64,000 nt of DNA from Pseudogemmobacter hezensis (lineage in GTDB: Bacteria > Pseudomonadota > Alphaproteobacteria > Rhodobacterales > Rhodobacteraceae): contig NZ_JABJXT010000012.1 of the NCBI RefSeq assembly GCF_013155295.1, positions 62,001 to 126,000 of the forward strand, in the 5' to 3' direction. Positions within the stretch are counted from its first letter, which is position 1. Each line of letters begins with the position of its first letter. Made by a program: the position numbers and the translations under genes. Below are positions 1-8,046 of the stretch, in pieces. The notes under the pieces are model-generated. The model saw nothing but the letters and a program-made list of their open reading frames with translations, did not search any database and was not told where the DNA came from.

Positions 1-1
1 C

Positions 2-1855
2 TTTTCCACGCTTTACATGGACAAGCTGCGGGCGCTGAAGGGGCTTTATCGCGGTGTGGCCTTTGAGGATGAGATGGTCGGCTATCTGCCGCATTGCACC
101 TTCAATCTGAACCCGCGCGCCGCCTCGATCGACACGCCGCTGCATGCCTATGTGCCGAAGAAACACGTCGATCATGTGCATTCCGATGCGATCATCGCCA
201 TCGCGGCCTCGGTCAATTCGAAAGAGCTGACGGCTGAGATCTTCGGCGATGAGATCGGCTGGCTGCCCTGGAAAAAGCCGGGCTATGAGCTGGGCCTCTG
301 GCTTGAGAAACTGGCCACCGAAAACCCCGGCATGCGCGGGGCGGTGCTGGAAAGCCACGGGCTTTTCACCTGGGCGGATGATGCGAAAGACTGCTATCTG
401 ACCACGCTTGAGATCATCAACAAAGCCGCCACCTGGCTTGAGGTGAAATCGGCGGGCAAGCCCGCTTTCGGCGGCGCGAAAGTGCCGACGCTGCCCGCAG
501 ATGAGCGCCGCGCGATTGCGGCCAGGCTGATGCCGGTGATCCGTGGCCTGATCTCGAAAGAGCGTCACAAGATCGGCCATTTCGACGATCAGGATGCGGT
601 GCTGGAATTTGTCGCCTCGCAGGATTTTGCCCGGCTGGCGCCGCTTGGCACCTCTTGCCCGGATCATTTCCTGCGCACCAAGATCCGCCCGCAGGTGGTC
701 GATTTCGATCCGGCCAACCCCGATCTGGACAAGACAATCGCCAGCCTTCCCGCCGCCGCCGAGGCCTATCGCGCCGATTACACCGCCTATTATGAGCGCT
801 GCAAAAAGCCCGACAGTCCCGCTTTGCGCGATCCGAATGCGGTGGTCTGGCTGGTGCCGGGTGTCGGCATGATCACCTTCGCGCTGGACAGGGCCACCGC
901 CCGGATCTCGGGCGAGTTCTATGTCAACGCGATCAATGTGATGCGCGGATCCTCGGCCGTCTCGACCTATCAGGGCCTGCCGGAACAGGAGGCCTTTGAT
1001 ATTGAATACTGGCTTCTGGAAGAGGCGAAACTGGCCCGTATGCCAAAGCCGAAGGCGCTGGCAGGGCGTGTCGCGCTGGTGACGGGGGGTGCAGGTGGCA
1101 TCGGATCCGCCACGGCCGAGCGGCTTTTGCGTGACGGCGCCTGCGTGGTCCTGGCCGATATTGACGCTGCGGCTGCGGCCGATGTGGCGGCGGGCATGGC
1201 AAAGGTCTTTGGCCAGGATGCGGTGCGTTCGGTTGCGATGAATGTCACCGTCGAATCAGATGTGGCTGAGGCCTTCGCCTTTGCCGCGCTGGAATTTGGC
1301 GGCGTTGATATTCTGGTCTCGAACGCCGGGATCGCGTCCTCGGCGCCGATTGAAGAGACCTCGCTCGCGCTTTGGAACAAGAACATGGATATCCTTTCGA
1401 CGGGGTATTTCCTGGTCTCGCGTGAGGCATTCAAACTGCTGCGCCAGCAGGGGATTGGCGGCTCGGTGGTGTTTGTGGCCTCTAAGAACGGGTTGGCGGC
1501 CTCGCCCAATGCGGCGGCCTATTGCACCGCGAAGGCTGCAGAGATCCATCTGGCGCGCTGCCTTGCGCTGGAAGGGGCAGAGGCCGGGATCCGCGTCAAT
1601 GTGGTCAACCCCGATGCGGTGCTGCGTGGATCAAAAATCTGGTCGGGCGAGTGGCTGGATCAGCGCGCCAGCACCTATCAGACCGACAAAGAGGGGCTGG
1701 AAGAGATGTATCGCAGCCGCTCGATGCTGAAGCGCTCGGTCCTGCCCGAGGATATCGCCGAGGGGATCTGGTTCTTCGTTTCTGACCTGTCGGCGAAATC
1801 GACCGGGAACATTCTCAATGTCGATGCCGGCAATGTGCAGGCCTTCACAAGGTAA
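2..1855 (+). CDS. rhaD: Bifunctional rhamnulose-1-phosphate aldolase / short-chain dehydrogenase (5' partial)
   Basis: Cut by the left window edge: the frame is open from base 2, so the ATG at 17 is probably internal and roughly 80 residues are missing (family length about 690-700, from general knowledge). Counting from ATG 17, the class II aldolase domain shows the zinc-binding HVH pair (H53, H55) and the later SHG histidine (H114). A short-chain dehydrogenase domain follows, with a TGGAGGIG nucleotide loop near residue 355, an NAG motif and a YCTAK catalytic pair near 501. This fusion is the rhamnose enzyme that cleaves rhamnulose 1-phosphate to dihydroxyacetone phosphate and lactaldehyde and oxidises the lactaldehyde in the cytoplasm. 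It lies six bases before the isomerase gene, so the two are one operon. The rhamnulokinase is not in view. Confidence 0.9.
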   Translation, partial: FSTLYMDKLRALKGLYRGVAFEDEMVGYLPHCTFNLNPRAASIDTPLHAYVPKKHVDHVHSDAIIAIAASVNSKELTAEIFGDEIGWLPWKKPGYELGLWLEKLATENPGMRGAVLESHGLFTWADDAKDCYLTTLEIINKAATWLEVKSAGKPAFGGAKVPTLPADERRAIAARLMPVIRGLISKERHKIGHFDDQDAVLEFVASQDFARLAPLGTSCPDHFLRTKIRPQVVDFDPANPDLDKTIASLPAAAEAYRADYTAYYERCKKPDSPALRDPNAVVWLVPGVGMITFALDRATARISGEFYVNAINVMRGSSAVSTYQGLPEQEAFDIEYWLLEEAKLARMPKPKALAGRVALVTGGAGGIGSATAERLLRDGACVVLADIDAAAAADVAAGMAKVFGQDAVRSVAMNVTVESDVAEAFAFAALEFGGVDILVSNAGIASSAPIEETSLALWNKNMDILSTGYFLVSREAFKLLRQQGIGGSVVFVASKNGLAASPNAAAYCTAKAAEIHLARCLALEGAEAGIRVNVVNPDAVLRGSKIWSGEWLDQRASTYQTDKEGLEEMYRSRSMLKRSVLPEDIAEGIWFFVSDLSAKSTGNILNVDAGNVQAFTR

Positions 1856-1861
1856 TCCGCC

Positions 1862-3136
1862 ATGTTTGACAAGACCATCATCGAGGCTGAAAACGCGCGG
1901 GCAGATGCCGATCTGCAGGCCGATTACGATATGCTTGGCACGCAGCTGGCGCGTCAGGGCATGGATATCGAGGCGCTGACCACCCGCGCCGCCGCCTTTG
2001 GCGTGGCGGTGCCCAGCTGGGGCACCGGCACCGGCGGCACCCGTTTCGCCCGCTTTCCGGGCGAGGGCGAGCCGCGCAATATCTTTGACAAGCTGGATGA
2101 CTGCGGCGTCATCCATCAGCTGACGGGCGCGACCCCGAAAGTGTCCCTGCATATCCCCTGGGACAAGGCCGCGCCTGCCGATCTGCTGGCGAAAGCCGCA
2201 GAATGGGGCCTGGGGTTCGATGCGATGAATTCGAACACCTTCCAGGACCACGCCGATATGGCGCATAGCTTCAAATACGGCTCGCTGTCGCATAATAAGG
2301 CCGCCACCCGCCAGCAGGCCATCGACCACAATATCGAAACCATCGAGATCGGTGCGAAACTGGGGTCCAAAGCGCTGACCGTCTGGATCGGTGACGGCTC
2401 TAACTTCCCGGGCCAGACCAGCCTTTCAAAGCAGTTCGACCGTTATCTGGCCTCGATGAAAGAGGTCTATAAGGCGCTGCCCGCAGACTGGCGGATCTTC
2501 TCGGAACATAAAATTTATGAGCCAGCCTTCTATTCGACGGTGGTGCAGGACTGGGGCACCAGCCTGATGATCGCGCAGGAGCTGGGCGACAAAGCCCAAT
2601 GCCTGGTCGATCTTGGCCACCATGCTCCGAACGTCAATATCGAGATGATCGTGGCGCGGCTGATCCGGGCGGGCAAGCTGGGCGGCTTCCATTTCAACGA
2701 TTCCAAATATGGGGATGATGATCTGGATGCAGGCACCATCGAGCCCTATCGGCTGTTCCTCGTCTGGAATGAGCTGGTCGAGCTTGAGGATACGCCCGGC
2801 CTGAACCTGGCGCATATGATCGATCAGTCGCATAATGTGACCGATCCGATCGAAAGCCTGATCGTCTCTGCCATTGAGATCGAGCGGGCCTTCGTGCAGG
2901 CAAGCCTTGTCGATCGCAAGGCGCTGGCGGGCTATCAGGACGCAAATGACGCGCTGATGGCATCAAAGACGCTGCGCCGCGCGTTCCAGACCGATGTCTC
3001 GCCCATCCTGGCCATGGCCCGCAAGCGCAAGGGCGCGGCGATTGACCCGATTGCCACCTACCGCGCCAGTGGCTACCGGGCCGCAGTCGCGGCGGTGCGC
3101 CCGAAGGTTGCAGGCGGCGGTGGCGGCATCGTCTGA
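1862..3136 (+). CDS. rhaI: L-rhamnose isomerase (RhaI type, TIM barrel)
   Basis: A 424-residue xylose-isomerase-like TIM barrel that converts L-rhamnose to L-rhamnulose, the step before phosphorylation and aldol cleavage. Likely metal-site segments are SEHKIYEP near residue 214, DLGHHAPN near 251 and HFNDSKYGDDD near 277, which supply Glu, Asp and His ligands typical of this isomerase class. The length fits the alphaproteobacterial RhaI family rather than the shorter RhaA. It starts six bases after the aldolase/dehydrogenase gene, the rhaD-rhaI order known from rhizobia. The C-terminus is a run of five glycines followed by IV, probably disordered. The family assignment is confident; activity on other aldoses is possible. 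Confidence 0.9.
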   Translation: MFDKTIIEAENARADADLQADYDMLGTQLARQGMDIEALTTRAAAFGVAVPSWGTGTGGTRFARFPGEGEPRNIFDKLDDCGVIHQLTGATPKVSLHIPWDKAAPADLLAKAAEWGLGFDAMNSNTFQDHADMAHSFKYGSLSHNKAATRQQAIDHNIETIEIGAKLGSKALTVWIGDGSNFPGQTSLSKQFDRYLASMKEVYKALPADWRIFSEHKIYEPAFYSTVVQDWGTSLMIAQELGDKAQCLVDLGHHAPNVNIEMIVARLIRAGKLGGFHFNDSKYGDDDLDAGTIEPYRLFLVWNELVELEDTPGLNLAHMIDQSHNVTDPIESLIVSAIEIERAFVQASLVDRKALAGYQDANDALMASKTLRRAFQTDVSPILAMARKRKGAAIDPIATYRASGYRAAVAAVRPKVAGGGGGIV

Positions 3137-3203
3137 GCGGATGCGGGTTGCGCGGGGCGGTCTGCGCCTTGATCCGGCCATAGCGCGACCTTAGCGACGC
3201 GCT

Positions 3204-4103
3204 ATGCCTTCCCATAAATTCTGCCGGGATCTGTGCATGTCCCGTGCCGAGCCCATGCCTGGCGCAGGGGCTGCTGCCCGCCACTATGTGCTTTTGCATT
3301 GGCCCCGCGCCCATTGGCGGGTGCCGCGGATTGCCTCTTTCGGCATGCCCGAAGATCTGAGCGCGGCGATCATAGCGGCGCATGAGGCGGGGCTTCATGT
3401 CGCGCTGGTCGAGGGCGATCAGATCGCGCTTAGCTCGGGGGCAGAGGTGCTGCCCGCAGCCAGCCCTTCTGAGGCGGCGGCGGCTATTTTGCGGCTGGCA
3501 AGGGGTGGGGCGCTGGCAGAGGCAGGCCAGCTGCATCATGACCCCCGTATCACCATCATGTGCTGCACCGATGGCAAGATGGACCCCTGCTGCGCGCGTT
3601 ATGGTTTTGCCACCTGGAAGGCGCTGCGGGCTGCGGCCGATCCGGCCCGGTTCCGGGTGCTGCAATCGACGCATATCGGCGGCTGCAGGTTCGCGGCCTC
3701 ATTGCTGGTGCTGCCGGAAAGGGCGCGTTACGGGCGGCTGGAACCTGCGCAGGTGCCGGATTTTCTGGCGGCGCTTGCGCTTGGCCAGCCCTATCTGCCC
3801 GCCTGGCGGGGCGATGCGCGGCTAGATCCGGCGGCCCAGGTGGCCGATCATGCCGCCCGCGCCTATGCGGCGACGCGTGGTGAAACTCTGGCCACCCCGC
3901 CCGAGGCGGTTTTTACCGATGATGCCGGGGCGGTCTTTCATGCGGCCTTGCCCTCTGGCAGGGTTGAGATCCGGCTGCATGAGGCGGATTTCGCGGTCAA
4001 TACCAGGTGCCGGACCATGACCGGGGATGCCCCGCCGGAAACCGCGCGGCACTGGCTGCTCAGCTCGCTTGTGCCGCTGGGGGGGGTAGGCGGATCAGGG
4101 TAG
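3204..4103 (+). CDS. Sucrase/ferredoxin-like protein (thioredoxin-like [2Fe-2S] fold)
   Basis: A 299-residue soluble protein of the sucrase/ferredoxin-like family, whose members carry a thioredoxin-fold [2Fe-2S] ferredoxin. The likely cluster cysteines sit in CCTDGKMDPCCARYG (C120, C121, C129, C130) and in HIGGCRFAA near residue 161. The ATG at 3204 is preferred over 3237 because KFCRDLC and the following EP resemble the conserved N-terminus of the family; no strong ribosome binding site is visible. It converges on the iron-siderophore importer and overlaps its binding-protein gene by nine bases at the 3' ends. A role in reducing imported ferric siderophore or in electron supply is inference from position only. 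Confidence 0.75.
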   Translation: MPSHKFCRDLCMSRAEPMPGAGAAARHYVLLHWPRAHWRVPRIASFGMPEDLSAAIIAAHEAGLHVALVEGDQIALSSGAEVLPAASPSEAAAAILRLARGGALAEAGQLHHDPRITIMCCTDGKMDPCCARYGFATWKALRAAADPARFRVLQSTHIGGCRFAASLLVLPERARYGRLEPAQVPDFLAALALGQPYLPAWRGDARLDPAAQVADHAARAYAATRGETLATPPEAVFTDDAGAVFHAALPSGRVEIRLHEADFAVNTRCRTMTGDAPPETARHWLLSSLVPLGGVGGSG

Positions 4104-5027
4104 CTGACGCAGCGCCTCGCGCTCGGCGATATGCGAGAACAGCAGCGTGGCGGAGCCGATCAGCCCGCCCATCGTCTCGCCATAGCGGCTGCGGTTCAGG
4201 TAAAGGAACTGGCTGTTGCGCACCGCGAACAGGGCTTTCCATTGCGCGGTCTGGCGAAAGGCGCGGGTCTCTGCCTCTTCGTCCAGGGCCTCTTCATAGG
4301 TGTCGATGAGGAAATCGCTGTCGAAATCCGCCAGCCGCTCAAGGCTGTAGGGGATGTCGGCGGCGTGGCTGTCATAGGCGGGCACATGGCCAAGGTCGAA
4401 ATCGGCGATCACCTGCTCGATGCCGCCGCGCCCGATCAGGCGAAAGCCGTCACGGTAGATCTCTAACGGGGTGACGGTGATCCTGTCCGCATCGGGCACC
4501 CGGCGGCGAAAGGCGGCGACGATGGTCTGATATTCGCCCGCCAGTTCCTGGTATCGGTCCTGCCGCCCGACCAGATCGGCCAGCTCGGCCGCGCTGGCCC
4601 CGATCCCCTTTTCTCGCAGCGGCAGCAGCACAACGGGTGCGATTGCCGAAAGCCTGTCGCGCAGCGCCGCGTGATAGGAGAGGCCAATGATCAGATCGGG
4701 CTTCAGCGCGGCGATGGTTTCCAGGTCAGGGGCCTGATGGGTGCCGATATAGGCGATGCCAGCCGTGTCATAGCGCCCTGAACTGCCGCGAAACTGCGTT
4801 TCGGCCCAAAGCCTTTTGCGCCCGGTTGAGCCGCAGGGCGTGACCCCGAACTCCAGCAGCTGGGCGGTCAGACTGAAATCGTGGAGCGAGACGATGCAGC
4901 GCGGGGTGACGGGCACTTCGGTCGTGCCGAATTCATTGGTGAAGATGCGGGCCTGGCGGTCCTCGGCCTTTGCGCCGGGGATCTGCAGGGAAAGCACCAG
5001 CAAGGCAGCCAGCAGGCGGGACATCAT
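4095..5027 (-). CDS. Iron-siderophore ABC transporter substrate-binding protein
   Basis: Class III periplasmic binding protein of the FepB/FecB/FhuD type, 311 residues. An N-terminal Sec signal (hydrophobic LLAALLVLSL, then PGAKA) precedes the typical opening GTTEVPVTPRCIVSLHDFS and the segment IAALKPDLIIGLSYH. The start at 5027 is chosen because AAGGAG lies seven bases upstream and the signal peptide begins there; an in-frame extension to 5117 would run back into the permease gene and spoil the signal. It is the last gene of a minus-strand operon (ATPase, permease, permease, binding protein). Its ATG overlaps the TGA of the upstream permease. It should deliver ferric siderophore to the FecCD-type permeases. 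Confidence 0.88.
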   Translation of the reverse strand: MMSRLLAALLVLSLQIPGAKAEDRQARIFTNEFGTTEVPVTPRCIVSLHDFSLTAQLLEFGVTPCGSTGRKRLWAETQFRGSSGRYDTAGIAYIGTHQAPDLETIAALKPDLIIGLSYHAALRDRLSAIAPVVLLPLREKGIGASAAELADLVGRQDRYQELAGEYQTIVAAFRRRVPDADRITVTPLEIYRDGFRLIGRGGIEQVIADFDLGHVPAYDSHAADIPYSLERLADFDSDFLIDTYEEALDEEAETRAFRQTAQWKALFAVRNSQFLYLNRSRYGETMGGLIGSATLLFSHIAEREALRQLP

Positions 5028-5979
5028 GCGCGGGCTCCTTTGCGCGACAGCAGGATCAGCAGATAGGGCGCACCGATGACCGCCACGACCAGCCCTGCCG
5101 GATCTGCACAGGGGCAAAGGCGCTGCGGCCGATGGTATCGGCGGCCAGCACGATGATCGCCCCCGCCAGCTGCCGCGCCAGATGCGGCGCGAGCAGGCCG
5201 ATGAAGCTCATCATGCCGACATTGGCGACGGCAGAGGCGGTCAGCATGGTGCACAGAAACAGCGCCGCGATCTGGAACCGTGCAGGGTTCAGCCCACGGC
5301 TGGCGGCGAGGCTGTCGCCCAACTGGAACAGGTCGAAATGCCGCCAGAGCAGCAGGATCGGCAGCCCGGCCAGGATCAGCCAGATGATCTGGCTTTGCAC
5401 CTGATCCCAGGCGGCGCGGTGCAGGCGGCCCGACAGCCAGAGCAGCGCGGATTCGACGCGCTCGATCCGGCCATAGGTGATCAGCAGGTCTGAAAACGCC
5501 GAAAGAAGCGCCGTCACCCCAACGCCGACCAGCAAAAGACGCAGGGGCGACACCCCCTGCCGCCATGCCAGGCCCGCAATCGTTCCCGCCACCGCAATCG
5601 CGCCGGTAAAACCCGCCAGCGGATAAAGCCCGACGGCCAGCGCGCCTGGCCAAAGCACCATCGCCGCCAGCACCGTGATACTGGCCCCGGCCTCGACTCC
5701 GATCAGCCCCGGCGCGGCCAGCGGATTGCGGGTCAGTGTCTGCAAGACCGCCCCCGACAGCGCCATCGCCATGCCGCAGGACATGGCCAGCAGGATCCTG
5801 GGCAGGCGGAACTCGAAAAGAACGGTGCGCAGCATCGGATCCTCTGACCCGCCCATGGCCACAGCCGCAAGATCTGACAGGCCAAGCGGATAGCGACCCG
5901 CGAAGATGGCAAGCAGCGTCAGCCCGGCCAGCGCAGCCCCCGCGAGGGGCAGCAGCAGCGGCCTTGCGGCGGCGCTCAT
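5024..5979 (-). CDS. FecCD-family iron-siderophore permease, apparently frameshifted near the 3' end
   Basis: Inner-membrane permease with multiple hydrophobic helices and FecCD signatures (SGAVLQTLTRNPLAAPGLIGVE; MSFIGLLAPHLARQL). As read, the frame from 5979 loses the family ending after FAPVQI and stops at 5056. The expected ending GLVVAVIGAPYLLILL is intact in the next frame and ends at 5024. One missing base at about 5099-5101 (plus-strand reading gccggatc) explains it: restoring one C on the coding strand gives QIPAGLVVAVIGAP. The restored TGA at 5024 overlaps the ATG of the binding-protein gene, the coupling expected of an ancestral full-length gene. It may be a sequencing or assembly error or a real mutation; as written the last transmembrane helix is lost. 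Confidence 0.85.
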
Positions 5980-6959
5980 TTCACCCTCCGCACGACAAGG
6001 AAGATAAAGACCGGGGCGCCGATGATCGCAGTGACGATGCCGGTGTTCAGCTCCAGCGGGCGAACCGCCAGGCGGGCCAGGATGTCGCCCAGCACCAGAA
6101 GCCCCGCGCCGATCAGGGTGGCTGCGGGCAAAAGAAGGCGGTAATCGGTGCCGAAGATCAGCCGGGCAAGATGCGGTGCCACCAGCCCCACAAAGCCGAT
6201 TGGCCCGGCAGTCGCCACCGATGCGCCCGCCAACAGCACGATGGCCAGCAATAGCGTCAGCCGAAACCGCGCCACATTCAGCCCCATCAGCCCCGCCGCC
6301 TGATCGCCAAGCCGAAAGAGGTTCAGCGCCGGGATATTGGCGACCGCGATCACGGCGGCCAGCAGGATGAAGGGTGTCACCATCTGCCGCATCCCCGCGC
6401 TTTCAAAAGCCAGCGAGCCTGTCAGCCAGCGCCGCAATGTCTCAATCCCTTGCTGATCCAGGATCAGGATCCCGATGGTCAGGGCAGAGAAAAGCGCCCC
6501 CGTCATTACCCCCGCCAGGATCAGCCGCGCCGAGCCTACCGCGCGGCCCGCATTCAGAACGACACAAAGCGCCGCGCAGATTGCGCCTGCGATGGCCAGC
6601 CAGGGCAGCATGGAAAGCGTGCTGCCCGGAACCAGCAAAAGGCCCGTCACGACAAAGAAAGCCGCGCCGCTGTTGATGCCCAGAAGGCCCGGCTCTGCCA
6701 GCGGATTTCCGGTCAGCCCCTGCATCAATGCCCCCGCAAGGCCAAGCGCCGCCCCGACCGTCAGCGCGCTTAACAGTCGCGGCAGGCGCATTTCGATGAC
6801 GATGTTATGGGCGGGGTTCTCCGGCTGCCAGGCGGTTACCGCGCCCCAGACCTCGGCCCAGGACAGGGGGCTTGCGCCAAGGCGCAGGTGGAAAAGCCCC
6901 GCAATCGCAAGGCCAAGCGCAAGCGCCAGAAAAGCCGGGATATGGCGCAGATCAGCCAT
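5976..6959 (-). CDS. FecCD-family iron-siderophore permease
   Basis: A 327-residue polytopic permease, intact and of normal family length. FecCD hallmarks are visible: SGALMQGLTGNPLAEPGLLG-like segment, GPIGFVGLVAPHLARLIFG, and the ending PLELNTGIVTAIIGAPVF. It should form a heterodimer with the product of 5024-5979, coupled to the ATPase of 6952-7833. Its stop overlaps the next permease start (ATGA at 5976-5979), and its own start lies eight bases inside the ATPase gene, so all members are translationally coupled. Confidence 0.9.
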   Translation of the reverse strand: MADLRHIPAFLALALGLAIAGLFHLRLGASPLSWAEVWGAVTAWQPENPAHNIVIEMRLPRLLSALTVGAALGLAGALMQGLTGNPLAEPGLLGINSGAAFFVVTGLLLVPGSTLSMLPWLAIAGAICAALCVVLNAGRAVGSARLILAGVMTGALFSALTIGILILDQQGIETLRRWLTGSLAFESAGMRQMVTPFILLAAVIAVANIPALNLFRLGDQAAGLMGLNVARFRLTLLLAIVLLAGASVATAGPIGFVGLVAPHLARLIFGTDYRLLLPAATLIGAGLLVLGDILARLAVRPLELNTGIVTAIIGAPVFIFLVVRRVK

Positions 6960-7833
6960 CGCTTTGCATCTGGTCGGCGGAAGACGAAGGGGCAGGCGGC
7001 AGCGAGGCGGGCAGGCAAATCTGGCGGCCTGTCACCGGATCCGGCAGCATTCGCGCCCCGACCGAGAAAACCTGCCCGATCGTTTGGGCGGTAAAGACCT
7101 CAGAGGTCGGGCCCTGGGCCGCGACATGGCCGTCGCGCATCAGGATCAGCTGGTCAGCATATTGCGCGGTCTGGTTCAGATCATGAAGGATGGTGATGAT
7201 CGTGCGCCCGTCCTTGCGCAGGTTTGCCAGCAGATCCAGCAGGCTCAGCTGGCTGGCGATATCCAGAAATGTGGTCGGCTCATCCAGCAGGATGACCGGG
7301 GTGTCCTGTGCCAGGGTCATGGCGATCCAGCCGCGCTGCAGCTGCCCGCCCGAAAGGCTGTCGAGACGTCGATCCATCAGCCCGGAAAGGTCGCAAAGGG
7401 CTACGGCGCGGGTCACGGCCTCTTCGTCGCGCGGCGTCCAGGCCTTCAGCCAGCCGCGCCGGGGAAACCGCCCCTGGACCAGCAACTCGCGCAGGGTCAG
7501 CCCGTCAGGGGCCAGCAGCTGCTGCGGCAGGAAGGACAGCTCGCGCGCCAGATCCCGCCTGCTGCGTTTTGCCAGATCGGTGCCATTCAGCATGACGCGC
7601 CCCTGCGCAGGCGGCAGCATCCCGGCCATCGCCGCCATCAGCGTCGACTTCCCGGAGCCGTTCGGCCCGATCAGCGCCGTGACGCAGCCCGGCGCGATGC
7701 GGGCGTTGATATCGTGCAAGATGGTGCGCCCGCCGCGCATCACCTTCAGGCCCTGAACCTCAAGTATCGCCACAGTGTTCCGTCTGATCATATCCGGGGG
7801 CATGTGCCGGGGCAGGACTCTAGCAGAAGTCAT
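6952..7833 (-). CDS. Iron-siderophore ABC transporter ATP-binding protein
   Basis: Cytoplasmic ATPase of the FecE/FhuC type. It shows Walker A LIGPNGSGKSTL, signature LSGGQLQRGW, Walker B VILLDEPTTFLD and the switch histidine in LHDLNQ. The conserved domain begins at AILEVQGLKV, so the start is one of several ATGs (7833, 7803 or 7791). I use 7833, which has GAGGT about eleven bases upstream. The frame can extend to 7872, but that would run into a palindrome at 7865-7880. It is the first gene of the minus-strand importer operon and is divergent from the TonB receptor, so receptor and importer probably respond to the same iron signal. Confidence 0.88.
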   Translation of the reverse strand: MTSARVLPRHMPPDMIRRNTVAILEVQGLKVMRGGRTILHDINARIAPGCVTALIGPNGSGKSTLMAAMAGMLPPAQGRVMLNGTDLAKRSRRDLARELSFLPQQLLAPDGLTLRELLVQGRFPRRGWLKAWTPRDEEAVTRAVALCDLSGLMDRRLDSLSGGQLQRGWIAMTLAQDTPVILLDEPTTFLDIASQLSLLDLLANLRKDGRTIITILHDLNQTAQYADQLILMRDGHVAAQGPTSEVFTAQTIGQVFSVGARMLPDPVTGRQICLPASLPPAPSSSADQMQSDG

Positions 7834-7864
7834 GCCGCTCAGACACCTCGCCCGGGTCTGAAAT

Positions 7865-7880
7865 AGTGTCATGGGACACT
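7865..7880. promoter_or_regulatory. Palindrome in the divergent siderophore promoter region
   Basis: Perfect inverted repeat AGTGTC-ATGG-GACACT between the divergent importer operon and TonB receptor gene. It is placed where an operator could control both directions. A TTGACG hexamer at 7928-7933 could be a -35 element for the receptor, but no convincing -10 is visible. The binding protein is not identified; it does not look like a classical Fur box. Confidence 0.35.
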
Positions 7881-8046
7881 TTGATGATTTTATCGAAGTG
7901 TTTCACATGCTAGCCGCAGGGAAATTCTTGACGTTGTTTGTCAGGATTCCCCTGCCAGCGTCAAGCGCTGCTCTGTCTTTCAGGAGGCCCCTTATGCAAA
8001 CCGATCCCCGTTCCGCCTTGCCCAGCCTGTCCTGCAGGGGCTGCTG

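Noticed and set aside
5028-5117. Upstream extension of the iron-siderophore binding protein
   Set aside because: The added residues are not hydrophobic and overlap the permease gene; the start at 5027 has a good ribosome site and a signal peptide.
7865-7880. Palindrome considered as a Fur box
   Set aside because: It is a short AGTGTC/GACACT repeat, unlike the AT-rich Fur consensus; kept only as an unassigned operator candidate.
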